From: Epiperipatus broadwayi
Taxonomy: Eukaryota > Onychophora > Udeonychophora > Euonychophora > Peripatidae
Length of the DNA stretch: 64,000 nucleotides
Assembly: GCA_028023455.1 (NCBI GenBank)
Contig: JAQFVV010000316.1
Coordinates: 308,001 to 372,000, forward strand
Direction of reading: 5' to 3'
Every line of letters starts with the position of its first letter. Positions within the stretch are counted from its first letter, which is position 1. Of this stretch, positions 45,710-59,100 are shown piece by piece. The translations under genes were made by a program, and so were the position numbers. A model generated the notes under the pieces. It made no database searches. It saw only the letters and a list, made by a program, of their open reading frames with translations, and was not told the DNA's origin.

Positions 45710-46880
45710 ATGAATAATAATGGTGAATTAATAAAACATCGTGAAAAAAATATTGAATACAGATAATATTGTTTTCAATGTAAATATTAAAATATATTTT
45801 ATTCTGAATGTAAGATTGTCAAAAAATCAAGAATTGAATTAATAAATTTAGGAAAACTCTGAACAGACTCTTAGTAAATAAATAAAAATAAATTTAAACA
45901 TTTATACTTTAGTTAAAATTAGAAAACAGTTAAAATATAGAGATTTTCATTTTTGATAATTTTTTTAAAAAAAGGAAAATTGAACATTATTTATCAGGAA
46001 TTTATATTTTTTAAATCTTTCTTATGAGTCTCATCAACAAATTCAGAAATAGAATTAATAAAATAAAAGTCAATAGTAAATCTATCTTCAAATTGGAATC
46101 TTTACAAGTTCTTTTATAATATTTATTAACAGTTATCTGTCTAAAAAGAAAAAAGAGTACATTAAATAAATAGTGGTAAATTGTTAAAAGCATTCACTCA
46201 ACTAGAACCAGTAATAAAATTACTAAACAGATGTAGAATTAGCTATTAAAAAATAATTATCATTTCATTTGATTCTAATGATATTATTTAGATTTTTTTT
46301 TTCAGATATAGAATTAAATGACCATTAAAGAAAATAATCTTTCACAGATATACAATTAATTGTCCATAATTTAGGAACAGAATTGCTGATTTTCATTATT
46401 AACTATCAAATATTCCGTTTTAAAAATTATAATTAATCATATCAGAATTTTTATCAGTTCTTTGTTGCTAAAATACATTTTCTAATGATTAAAATTAATA
46501 TCACTCTTTTATCAACGATATTTATGAATGGCACCAACATAGTATTTCTTAAAATTCCTCTGTTTAGAAATCTAATAATTATTAAAAATTGTTTGAAGTA
46601 TTTTTTTTTAAATGATCAAAAATGAAAATCTCTATATTTAAACTGTTTTCTAATTTTAACTAAAGTATAAATGTTTAAATTTATTTTTATTTATTTACTA
46701 AGAGTCTATTCAGAGCTTTCCTAAATTTATTAATTCAGTTCTTGATTTTTTGACGAATCTTACATTCAGAATAAAATATATTTATTGAAAACAATATTAT
46801 CTGTATTCAATATTTTTTTCATGATAATTTATTTATTATTATTATTATTATTATCATCATTACCATTGTTATTCATTAAT
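45710..46880. repeat. Inverted repeat with 0.64 kb spacer
   Basis: Arms 45710-45967 and 46608-46880 are reverse complements over most of their length (for example AAATTTAAACATTTATACTT and its complement). The spacer contains no recognised gene. Penelope-like palindrome pieces flank the whole at 44466-44722 and 46905-47010. Confidence 0.7.
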
Positions 46881-46904
46881 CATTAAAACAAAAATGTATA
46901 TTAT

Positions 46905-47010
46905 ATAAATGCAATTTATCCACTACTTTAAACCCTTTTTAGCAAAAACCTTTTTTTGGATACCTATATGCATACACAATCTTATGTTTCAAATGTCCGA
47001 CAACTGATTC
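46905..47010 (+). repeat. Decayed third copy of the 44.5 kb repeat arm
   Basis: It matches 44466-44570 from AAATGCAATTTATCCACTAC to CTTATGTTTC; the hammerhead-like part beyond is degraded. Confidence 0.6.
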
Positions 47011-47019
47011 ATTGAAATT

Positions 47020-47884
47020 TTGTATTCTTTTTAAAACTGCATAAAAACTACAAGCATGATGTCAACAGAAATCCCAGCATTCAATGCTGTTTGAATTATT
47101 CTTTTAAATGGCATATCTCAAGTTGAAATTGGACAAAATTTGAATTTTTTATTAATATTTTTATTAATAGATTAATTTTTTTTCTTTTCTGCCCAGTTTA
47201 CTACTTTTCATGAAGAATATAAAGGCAGAATTTTTTAATTGGCCAAACTAGTGACTAAAACGGATTAAAAATGCAACGATAATTCACATTTCAAGGACTT
47301 CATCCCAATAAAAACAATCAGAATATTGGGTCGTAAGTATTCAATTTTTATTTTTTAATTATTTGAATAGTATTTTAAATTTTTTTTAATTATTTGATAA
47401 ATGATATAATTTATTGTGTTTACGTTAGTATTGGTGTTCTGTGTAGTATATAAATTAAGTAATATTAAATCATTTACAATCTTTATTATACAGTATATAA
47501 ATTTGTATTCAAATATAACAATAGTGGTTTATGTACAATGTAATTTTGGGGCTCGGATCCAAGTTTGAGGCAACTTTATTTTATAGGCATAATGATTCTC
47601 ATAAGATTTAATAATTAATTAATATGTTTATATATGTATTAGTGTGTTTGCATTTGCACTTGCAGGTCTGAATTAGTATAACAAGTAATGTCTTTATATA
47701 TAAAATTAAGGTATTATAGAGCAGTACAATGTCAATTTTAAGACTGATTATCAGATGTACAGCAAGTTTGCAGTTGATAAAGCAATCACAAATTTACTGG
47801 GCATAGTACCATGTGAAAATATAAATACTTAAAACCAATAGAAAGAAATTGAAAGTGGTGTGTATGTAGAGATAACCACAATAG

Positions 47885-47957
<73 letters not shown>

Positions 47958-50090
47958 ACATGGAATTGTATGTAGGCAAAAAATCAAATTCTGATTCTTG
48001 CTTATGATTTGCTGCTCATGCTGTGAAGTCAGTAGTTTTGCCAAATCTTACATCACCTTATTTTCAAGTCTATAGCTAGCAAATGAGCTATATGTAAATA
48101 AATTATATCCCTGTGGGACAATAAATATAACAAGATAGCATGACTGGTATGGATAAAGAATATAAACATCACTGGTATACACAAAAAATACAAAATGAAG
48201 AGATGAAACTTATTTTATCATTAATACAGACAGTAGTCTACAATTTCTAGTTTTAGATAGACAAGAAACCAATTGCTATGATGACAAATGCATATCCACC
48301 TTCTGGAAATGATTTGTTTTGTATCTTTTATTAGGATGAATCTTTTTCTTATAGACACCTTGACATTTGTTAACTTTTGGGGTACAAGATAAAAATGAAG
48401 AATTCTTTTGTGACTAGTTTTGGAGATTCTGAAAGTATGGATTGTCTCAGGTAAGAGGTATTATATGTGGTTTGAAAGAGAATTTTGTGATGAATACAAA
48501 GAAATTATCAATGAAGATGTAATTTAAACATAACCTTTCCAATATGCAGCCTAACACCCCTTACTTTTCAGAATTTTCTGATGTTTTCTTTGTCTCACAA
48601 ATCAACATAAAATATATGATAAAATGTTTATTACTTATAGAAAATAACAAATTTGACTTTATTTGATAGATGTTTGTGTTTATTATTGAAATAAATTTTA
48701 AATGTTCACATTTTGTTTCTGTAAATATTAAAAAAATTAGACCATAATCAAACAAAGACATTATATGTCACATTTCTAGAAAGATAATTTTCAGTTTATA
48801 AAATCAATGAAATATTTCTAATTTTTATTATTTTTAAACATTTGAAACATATAATTATTTATTTCTCTTATATCTAACAAATTATGCTTTAAATGTTTAA
48901 ATTTTTTGAATATTTATTGCAAAATTACAATATTTTCTTTACTCATAAATAAAATAGTTTGTTTATGTCATAGATTGTCTTCTAATTTGCTTCAGGCCAT
49001 ATTTACATTAGCTGCTAATATAACATGATATTTTTGAAAATAAAGTATTTCAAGTCAAAATAAGTTATTAAATAATTTATATTTCTTGATATCTAATAAA
49101 TATAGTGTAAATTATTTTTAAAATGTATCTAAAACCATAATAAATTTGCAAATAAGCACATTTTTGCATCATTGAAAACTTCAATGTTGTAAAACGGTGA
49201 ACATTTTACAGCCTTGTCAACACACAATGGCTGACCATGTCAGGGCAGGGCTTATGTCTATTGTAGAAGCGGGAATTTTGAATTTTGCACTTTTTTGGGC
49301 AATTTTTTTTATAATAAAATATATTGTTTTCTATGTATTTTAATGTATAATACTTACAAAAAAATTCACCAGGGGGCAAATTGGCCAAAAGACAAAATAA
49401 TTCATCCGAATTGATAATTGGGTTAATGATAAATTGTAAATTATGAACAAACAATAAAGTAATAATTATGTCGGATGTTGAAATTTCTTTTTTCCTTATT
49501 TTTTAAATGGTAATCACTATTTATATTGGTCTTATTGTTTTCCTTAGTTGTTCTAGTTGTTATCAATGTAAAGTTTTTTGCTCTAACATTATTAAAACTG
49601 AAGTTATAGTGAAAATTGTGTCTCATGCCGGTTTTTTAAAAATTCAATACAGCACCAAAGATAATCAACTAGTTAATTAGTCCTCAATATGAATCTTCAA
49701 TAGTGCAATTCCTGTTTTAAATATTTAACATACCCAAATGATCTACAATTGTTTTGTTTAGTGTAGCAATTGTAACTTAAAATTATTAATATATTTGATA
49801 ATATATATTGTAATGGGATGGGGAATGGGGGCATCCTGGGGTGTTGGCAAATCATCATCACTACTCCTAGTCAATTTAAAATGAAATATCAAGTTAATTA
49901 TTAATGTTTAATAATTCAAATTATATATAAGAAATTTTTATTAAAAAGATCATGAGATCATGAAAGATCTCTGGGAGAGATCTTAAGCATATTTATAAAT
50001 CCACCAGCATTATCAATAAGTAAAAATAATACTCAAGAGAAATAACCATTCACCATCATGAATGATTAATCAAAATTAAATCAATACAAT
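47020..50090. other. AT-rich stretch, no gene recognised
   Basis: Contains a (TA)n microsatellite of about 70 bases (47884-47954). Open frames over it are compositional. The rest shows no signature. Confidence 0.4.
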
Positions 50091-50099
50091 AAATCAACA

Positions 50100-50500
50100 G
50101 TCCATCTTGTGGCTGAAATTGAACAATGAGTCTTCTGTAGACCATGCTAACTATTTAGCTCTTGCTAGCTTATGACAGATTATTGAAACCATTAATTTGG
50201 ATGCACCACTTAAGTGCTCATCCATCAGAATACACAACCATAAACACATAATGCTGGGATATTAAAACATGCTGACCACCATCAATGCTCTAGCCACTTA
50301 GTACCATTAATGTACTGGCCAACTATAAACTTAATTTCTAATAGACTAAACTAAATAAAACGTAGTGCAGGGGCTTTAAAGAACATTATCTTAGCACCAA
50401 TCTAGAATCAACTAGATGCCCCTAAACACTAATAAATATCTCCATTCATAGAATCAGCTGTTATGCACAAACCTAGCTCAGAAAACACAAAATTTATAAC
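50100..50500 (-). repeat. Dispersed repeat, copy 2
   Basis: Minus-strand partner of 41690-42140, with the same blocks in the same order. It is followed at 50627-50770 by a small direct duplication (CTTCTGATTTTGATTAATAT...GATTTACAATATTCAAGTTATT). Confidence 0.55.
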
Positions 50501-52479
50501 TGTTATGGTGATAAAGAGATAATGATGCAATACAATTTTAACAATTATATATAAGTTTATTAACACTAAAAAAATGATATTAAGTTCTTTAGAATAAGGC
50601 TATATATATAAATTAAGCCTTCTGATTTTGATTAATATACAAAAAAATTATCACCTTATGATTTACATATATGTGATTTACAATATTCAAGTTATTCCTT
50701 CTGATTTTTATTCTGATTTTGATTAATATCAAAAAATTATCATCTTATGATTTACAATATTCAAGTTATTACATTGATTTATTATATATGTTCCATTAGG
50801 TTTACTTAGAACACAAATGAGCACACAGACATGTGGCTGAACATATATGAATTGAAATTTGTTAATAAAATAAATGACTAAAATTTTACATATAAAGTGT
50901 CTATCTGACAAACATCAGTATTTGCAAAACAATTGACATATATACTGAAACAGTAAGGTCTGCTTTGCCGATCTTCGTTTAATCTTTTCTCACCTATTTC
51001 CTACCCTCATACCTTAGTTTGAACCCCAATATATCATAGTGTGTCTGCAATACACTTATATACCGAAAATTCTACCTAATTTTAAACCACAAGCACAATG
51101 CTCGTATTATATATATAACTCATTCCCAAATAGAATAAAATATTATGAATTATGTATATGTTCACATAATTTCGATTATTACAAAGTAGGATATATAAGT
51201 CGTAATTGCGCACACACTATGATATGCATTTTAAAACATATCAAAATTATAAATTGTTAAACTTATTTTGTTTGAATCTGTTTACAAATATATATTACTG
51301 TCGTAATATATTTTTGATTTAAAATAAAATTCATTTAGTAAATATTCGTTTAGTAAATAGATTCAAATATTGCAATTTAAAAGTAAAATAATTTTCGTTT
51401 AATTTAATAAAAGTCATTCCAAATATTTCTGTTAAAATAAATGAGGGACAATAGTTTAATTAGTTAATGTTATATAAGTTTATCTAAAAACAGCAGATGT
51501 CCACTTAAGGTTTTCTTTAATTAGTAAAAGTAAATTTTAATTAAATCTAGTTTGTAATTCGAATGTTGACAGGGAAATTAACAAAAGAAATTAATTGGTT
51601 GAATTCCTTTAGACATTCGGATAGATTTAATTACAGCTGATAAGTCCGATATATTTTGTAACACTCCAGGGCAGTTCTATTGTTAAATTCTACTATAAAA
51701 AGGAGTTTTATTTTGTTCTCCATTCTAATATTTCTAAGAGAAATCATTCTGAGGTCTAATGTTTCTAACCAAAATTATTGTAGTAATTTGTAAATCTTGA
51801 CATGATGGAGTAGAGTGCAAGAAGGCTATTTCTCTCCGGAATGGTCATATGCTGCTGTAGACCATCGGAAGTTATCACACAAGGAACCCTGGAACTGCTG
51901 CTGCTGCCAAAAATATGAACATTTCCAGATTTTGCTGTTAACTCATATAAAAACCTGCCGACCATCAATCTACCTAAAATGCTTTTCCAGAGGTAACCCT
52001 AAATTAACCCAAGAGCTCTTGTGATAACTAACATGCTATAGCTATTTTAAATTGTTTTCTTATATTTCACATAACGTTATTATGTACTTCTTTAAATATA
52101 ATCAACATTTTGCTCTCTATCCTTGGGTTAATATTTTCTATTTATTAAGCTTTCTGTTATTTTATTATGATAATGTGTCAGAATCGTCTTTGGCCGAGTG
52201 AATTATTCCTTTTGTTGAAAATAAGATGCCGCTATGAGGGCATATTTTAAATTTCTAAATAATTTCCAATTTTATTATCTTGCAAATCACTCATTCGAGG
52301 GTGATTCTATTCTTTAATTTATAATATAATCACATAGTTTAAAATCTACATGTTATTGATTTTAATCTAATATGAGAGTATGTGCGAGGTCAATGATTAA
52401 ATGTGTCCCTTAATGCATGATTACGTATATAAATCTATACTTACTTTTCAAACCCACAAGCATGCATTTTCCTATTTTA

Positions 52480-52850
52480 ATTATGGGGTTCTACTTTAAT
52501 TACAAAGTTCATCATTGATGTCGAGCATGTGAGGACTCTTTTAAATGAATTTCTGGGAATTTGATTGGGTATTTCTCTTAATCCAAGTAAAACCCATTCA
52601 GTATGTTTTATATACACTAGTCTCGTATTGCTGGTAAATGAATTGGTTGTTGAGACCACTTTGTTTTACTTTTCCAAGGATTCTTTACATGGCCAAGTCT
52701 GTTCTCTTCGCTTATTGCGGTTTCCAGGCAGAGTGTGTCCACAAATGACATACCTGGGAATTAAACGCAATTGCCACCCAGTCACTAAGTTTCAGCTGTT
52801 CATAAAAATACTTTCCTATGGGTTAGCAGCGAGATGCTCTCCGTAATCAT
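52480..52850 (+). pseudogene. Reverse-transcriptase fragment (non-LTR type)
   Basis: The plus strand reads LGISLNPSKTHSVCF near 52564-52608 and MTYLGIKRN near 52747-52775. These correspond to the consecutive blocks GLxLNPSKTxxxxF and YLGVxLD located after the catalytic FADD/YADD in Jockey/RTE-like reverse transcriptases, at about the usual spacing. No FADD is visible upstream. Very decayed. Confidence 0.45.
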
Positions 52851-53957
52851 TCCAGATCTTCAATATTGTTTTATTTTATATTTATTTTTACAAAGCATCC
52901 GTGACTTAAACATGTCACACCCTCCAACTTTAATAAATTCATTATCAGCAATGCTGACCTTCCAAATGTAACTTTATTATTATTATCAAATAAATGCTTT
53001 GATCACATTCCTACTTTATTGCTTAGTAAGCTTTTGTCCATGCTATTCTCGAAATCAATAAATATTTTATAACACTTAATTTTCAAATATTTTCTTAAGC
53101 TTGTATAATTACTCAAAGCACTTCGCACATGTTCCTATCTCATCAAACACATTATCGTAATGCTATTAGCTCAAGGAATAGAATATATCACTTTGCTTTA
53201 AAACCCTTTTTGTTCTTTATTGGAATATAATGCCAACAATTATTTAATATGCGTCCCTGTCTCATATAAGCAGACAGTGGCATTATATATATATTTTATA
53301 TAAATAAATTTTGTGAAATCATTTAAACTAAATTTGATCTCTTATTGATTCCTATCACTGTCTCGGTCTATATATATATATTTTCTGCATTTCTTTTGTA
53401 AACCCATAGACTTTAATTAGCCACCCAAGCTTCTTTTAGAATAGAGTCTTTTGTTTCTCCCTGACCACCAGGCACCGGTCAAAAGTTATACTAGTAGTGG
53501 CATCAGATGCGTTATCACGTAGATGGCACTGTGAAATTGGGACTTTAGATTCAAACTTAGTATATCTAGAAGGCAATCCCTCCTAGAATGTTCAGTTTCA
53601 TTTCTGGAGTTTGAATTCTGCAGTGTGTAAGCAAGATAGACGATTCTGACTGTTACAATACACACATGTACATGTATGTGCATACAATTTCTGAACATAT
53701 CTAATCTTTCACAAAATAAATATTTTTAGTTGTCACTTTCAAATTGTACTTTTTCTAATTAATTCAATATTGAAAGTATATAAAATCATATTGCTTAGTC
53801 CTTTCATAACAGTTTAATATCTCTTTTTTTAAATCAATTTCTTTGCCACCAATAAAAGTTAAAATAGTTAAATCCTCGGCAGATATTTTATTATTTAATA
53901 TTTTTTGACAGATTACTCTAAAAAGATTTGTTTTTTCATCAGGTTACTCATAATTAA

Positions 53958-54425
53958 TTATTCTACACAAATAAAGTATGAATAAACAGAGCAGCCAAAA
54001 TTCAAAAAACATTAATTATAAACAACAATTTGCCAAAAACTTTCAGTACTGTATACCAGAATCATGGTGACATATTGGAACTGAATGGTTAATATTCCAG
54101 TACATGCTCAATGGAACACTAGTGTTATGCTGATTGATAATGTTTTTAGACTTCACAAAAAACCAAGCCTCTTTCAACTTCTTTTTCCTATCATTTGAAA
54201 AGAAGTTGAAAGAGGCTTGGTTTTTTGTGAAGTCTAAAAATGTTATCAATCAGCGTAACATTAGTGTTCCACTGAGCATGCACTGGAATATTAACTGTTC
54301 AGTTCCAATATGTCACTATGATTCTGGTATACAGTACCAAAAGTGCTTGGCAAATTGTTGTTAATAATTGTTTTTTGAAATTTTGGCTGCTCTGTATATC
54401 ACGCTTTATTTGTGTAGAATAATCT
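53958..54425. mobile_element. Near-perfect 0.47 kb palindrome
   Basis: Arms 53958-54186 and 54196-54425 differ at few positions, joined by a loop of about ten bases. The overlapping open frames on both strands are mirror images of one another and are not genes. The high arm identity suggests a recent insertion or gene conversion. Confidence 0.8.
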
Positions 54426-54529
54426 TCATTATCTGACAGTTTTTATATTATTTATTCATAACTAATTATAGTTTTCTTTTTTTTAAAAGGGAAATAAAGT
54501 CAATTTTATGACAGATCACTTTTTGATTG

Positions 54530-55650
54530 TTGATTATCACATGATCACCATCTCTTATACTAGCACATAATTGTTATTAAACAAGGCAAAACTCTCCATA
54601 TAGTAGTACCCCCCTGTGCCAACCAGAATTTGTGCATAAAATCCCTATCTAGTGCCTACTCATCCAATACCCCCAGATTAGTTTCTGTCTTGTGGCCTTC
54701 ATCAGTGAGGAGTCTTGGATCTGAGAGCACCACACCTAGATCTTAGAAGCTAATGCAACCATCCAGCAGCCACCTTTTATCTCTTCTTAACTACAAAACC
54801 ATGAGAATGAAATTGAAAACAATATTTTCAATCTAAGCTCAATAGCTTATATAGTCATATGGCTCTGAATTCAGTTCAGCACCCATACATTTGTGTCTGG
54901 CTCTTTAACAACCATAACCACCACTATCCTATTAGGCAGGATTGGTGTTAAACCATTAAACATCACATGATCACCATCTCTTATACTACCACATAATTGT
55001 TATTAAACAAGACAAAACTCTCCATACAGTAGTGCCACCCTGTGCCAACCAAAGTAATCAATGGATGCCAGAAGGCTTGTGCATAAAATCCCTATCTAGT
55101 GCCTTTCATCCAATATCCCCAGACTAGTTTCTGGCATCCATTGATTTCTCTGGTTGGCACAGGGTGGCACTACTGTACAGAGAGTTTTGCTTTGTTTAAT
55201 AACAATTATGTGCTAGTATAACAGATGGTGATCATGTGATGTTTAGTGGTTTAACACCAATCCTGCCTAACAGGATACTGGTGGCTATGGTTGCTAAAGA
55301 GCCAAAGACACCAAAATGTATGGGTGTTGAACTGAATTCAGACCCATATGACTATACAAGCTATTGAGCTTAGATTGAAAATATTGTTTCAATTTCATTC
55401 TCATGATTTTGTAGTTAAGTAGAGATAAAAGGTGGCTGCTGGAGGGTTGCATTAGATCCTAAGATCTAGGTGCAGTGCTCTCAGATCCAAGGCTCCTCAC
55501 TGACGAAGGCCACAAGCCAGAAACTAATCTGGGGACATTGGATGAGTAGGCACTAGATAGGGATTTTATGCACAAGCCTTCTGGAATCCATGGATTACTC
55601 TGGTTGGCACTACTGTATGGAGAGTGTTGCCTTGTTTGATTAATTATCAA
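54530..55650. mobile_element. Nested foldback repeats, family F, with hammerhead cores
   Basis: Ends of type CAAAACTCTCCATACAGTAG occur at 54587 and 55014 (+) and inverted near 55172 and 55609, giving one palindrome inside another. Hammerhead cores lie at 54671-54710 (-) and 55495-55534 (+). Related copies: 12255-12495 and 62985-64000. Confidence 0.75.
55495..55534 (+). ncRNA. Hammerhead ribozyme core, family F
   Basis: Stem I CCUCA (55495-55499) with UGGGG (55530-55534); CUGACGA 55500-55506; stem II GGC/GCC with a CACAA loop and flanking A on each side; GAAA 55520-55523; CUAA, then U55528-C55529 as cleavage position. The inverted copy at 54671-54710 keeps stem I and the core strings. Confidence 0.55.
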
Positions 55651-55760
55651 CACTTTTAGAATGTCTATTCTTTACTCTTTTTAAATGAAAAATAAAATCA
55701 TTTTATATATCTCTATTTTTAAAATGTCATTTCAAACCAAAGAATATTAAAATAACTCAC

Positions 55761-55988
55761 TGTATATACACACAATACATTTATCTGTGGTTCCCTGCAT
55801 ATATAGATAAATAGCAACACATGTAACAATTTCACCAAGTTTCTCTTGGTGAACTTGATTTTGATGATTGTCATGATCAGGACATGTGTAATTAAATAAC
55901 TTGTTGGCATTGATTGGTTCCACAGACTTCAAGCAAGCAAATGTCTTGTCCACATTTGGGGCTATGGCACTGGAAGTTGATCCATTTC
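55761..55988 (-). pseudogene. Possible ZNFX1-like helicase exon
   Basis: A minus-strand open stretch with a GTGAGT donor at + 55755-55760 and a possible CTAG acceptor at + 55989-55992. The end reads KLFNYTCPDHDNHQ..., GEIVTCVAIYLYMQGTTDKC and IVCIY. It resembles the SF1 helicase region of ZNFX1-type proteins (NLFFxxH.PE...HEAExxVxLCxYLxxQGY...ITVLTxY) in spacing, but the ITVLTxY block is poorly kept. Only this piece was seen, so it is a decayed copy, a diverged exon, or chance. Confidence 0.3.
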
Positions 55989-56109
55989 CTAGTGAATTCA
56001 AACTCCAACATAGTGAATTAGAGCAGCCTCCTTATGTATTGACTTCAACTCTCTCTTCATGGCACCAGTCTTCTCTTTGGTCAGTTAAAACCAACTGCTG
56101 AAAGCTTCA

Positions 56110-59100
56110 ACAAGCTGCACCAAAAAAATTATAACCAACTTTGCAGCTGGCCAATTTGGTGAGCTAATTGAAGCCAACTTTTTCCAACTACCTCTCAAAA
56201 ATATTAAAACCAAACTGAACTGATATTTTTATCAGCACTTTTTATAAGTCATCTGAGGTGATAAAAAGACCTTAATTGAAAACAGTTTTTTCTGTCTAAT
56301 CCATATCTTGATTAAAATTAGTTTTAGACTTTTTAAATCACCTTTAATTACAAGCTACTTTTGGAAGCAACATTAAAATTTTACCAAAGATGTGATTTAC
56401 ATGTTTTTACTTGGGTAGAGCATTAATTAAAAGACTTCAAAAATAAATAATAGAAATTTTTACAAGTATCAGAAACATGTTTGTTTTTAAATTCAAAATC
56501 ATAATACAATATTAATTTATTTAGATGTCTTAATTTATAATAAAATTCTGCTTTAAATCCAGAGTTATTTAACCCTTTGTTTATTATTTTTATTCCAGGA
56601 AATGTAGAAAATATGTAAAAAAATTTTGTCTGTGTTTATTTCTACTTTTCTTTTACTTTATATACATATGTGCACACATCACTAAATTATTGTGTCACAT
56701 AACAGACCTGTTATAATATATATATAAAAATCCAGAATATCAACTATTCATTATTGTTTAATACGACTAGTATATTTTCTTTTGATAAAATTATTTTATT
56801 CATCCAAAAAATCTTTGAATTTTCATAAAAGTAATGCTTTGACAAACACTGACTATAGACATAATACCAAATTTTATGGATTAAATTTCACTGCATCAAA
56901 CTAAAGTTCAAAAGTTCAACTAATACTCTTGCAGATTTTAATTCCAAATGTTCAATCCTAAGATTTAACAAAAAGAATTGCTGATAATTGATGAAACATT
57001 AACTCATAATATTTGCAATATTTTTATTATCTACACAACCAAATACATCTTTTTCCCTAACACTTTTTTTTAAAGATTCATTCATTTTTACTTTACAATC
57101 TTTGTTTAAAAGACTTTGAAAACCATGCACATATTGCAATCATCAGGTTCAAGCCCTTCTCATTGCACCTTTCAGTTTATCTACCAAACCTATCTGGGCT
57201 GGGTTCAAACCCTATTAAAATATTCATTTTATTAAAAAACCATCTAAACTGTACTATCACGGCTGGGTGCACAGCATTATATATGCACATATGAATAAAC
57301 GCTATACATACATAGGCTAATAGTTGTTACAGCGAATAGTGTTAGATCATTTATTTATAAAGTGCAGAATTTAATGTTACAATTTTATATTTTAGAAATG
57401 TCCATTTATTAATTTAGTAAATATAAATTTGTATGTGGATATATGATTCACCTTATATAATAATATATAGAGAGTAGCATGATATAATTTTGTAAAAGAG
57501 CAAAAAGCTTTTAGTTTTTAATTAGTTAAAAATAAAAGTTAGCCGTAAACAAATTTGCATTAAGTCCACCGCACCTGTGGCTAAATCAAAGTTTGATAAT
57601 TGCTTTATCCAAATTTGTCTGCTAAGTTGTATTCATTAAAATTGTTGAAGTAGCACTATTTCACACCTGGAAGAGAATCTAAGGTAACATGGAAACCGAA
57701 ACAAAAGCATTTTGGTCAATTTGGTAAATCTTAAATTTAAAATAATATTTTAAAAGCTAATGGGTTTCCAGGCAAAATAAATTCTTTTCCAGTTAAGTGC
57801 TTCGTAAGAAAAATATAAATAGGGTATATTTGAAGTTCGAAGGATGAGAGTCATTAATTTTGGAAGAGCGTCGCCATGCTGAATCTATGTCAGATCGATC
57901 TTTGAAAGATCCAACTGGAAAAAGGTGACTGCTACTTCTAAAATCCATGGAAGAATGATGTGCTGCTGCCAGCCTATGCTTAAACTACCGGAGCCCACAA
58001 GAAACCATCCTGTAACAGCCACTCAAGAAGATTATGATACCTGAAAGCCCACACCTGATTATCCAGCCAGAAATTAATTGGTATGCCAAACCTCTAAGCG
58101 CAAAGCTCTGTGTTAACGAACTATTTCTAAATTCAAATTTTCTACACCAAAGTTTAGCTAGCAAACTAAAATAATATAATTTTTAAATTCCATAAATGTT
58201 TTATTATAAATTCCCGTTAAATGAAATAATGTATTATTTATATAACTTGCTTACCTCTTTAATATCTTAAGTAAACTTAAATGTAAACTACTCTAAATTC
58301 TTCATCTATCACTGTGGTTGTACCTTTAATATTTCTTCATTGTTAGGTTATTTATATGTCAATGCTTCAAAGCAGCGAGCATTTAAACGAAATAAATATT
58401 CGGAGATATTATTGCAAATATCTTCCCCATAACTAATTTCTTAATAACATTATTGATGCTCGCTGATTCAAATTTCTATAATTTTTATTTAATTTTAAAT
58501 GTATTGTGACCTGCCATTAAATTTTAATCTTATTGATATTTGTAAATAGCACAATGTACTGGTCTTAGTAATACAAAAGTATATTCAGCAATTATTTGGC
58601 CATTTGATCAATATACTTTCCCCTCCCTTGTAATAAATTATATAGATTGAAACCTATAAACCAGAGTTTTATTATATTTTCTTTATCCTTCTAATGTCGC
58701 TTGATTTTATATAGCATTGTTAGAATTGGCTCGTGATAGTAATACTGACCAGGCTACTGCCCCATATTTTGTAATAATTAAATGTCATAATTCCCCCTTG
58801 GCAGATTAGATACATTAAATTCATGTTCAAAGTTTAACGTTTTGCTGCATCTTCTCCTTAAGATGGGGCCTCGGGGAAAGACCACCCCATCTTACCTTCT
58901 TTTGGGGCACACACTAGTAAGATCGGACATAATAATTCCCAGCAGTCGTGTTAGCCACCCCAACCTTTTAGCAGCAGGACACTCGGTTCTAGGGTACCTG
59001 TGTTTGTCATGAAAACCCTTGACTCTAATCTATCTGCAGGGCGCTCTGTTATTGTAATTTGCCGGTGCTGTAGCGTGTCTCATTATAGCCAGTTCTACGT

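Noticed and set aside
47794-48044. Two short ORFs with (Tyr-Ile)n runs
   Set aside because: They only translate a (TA)n microsatellite.
54043-54364. Overlapping ORFs on both strands with nearly the same peptide
   Set aside because: They are mirror images produced by the palindrome, not two genes.
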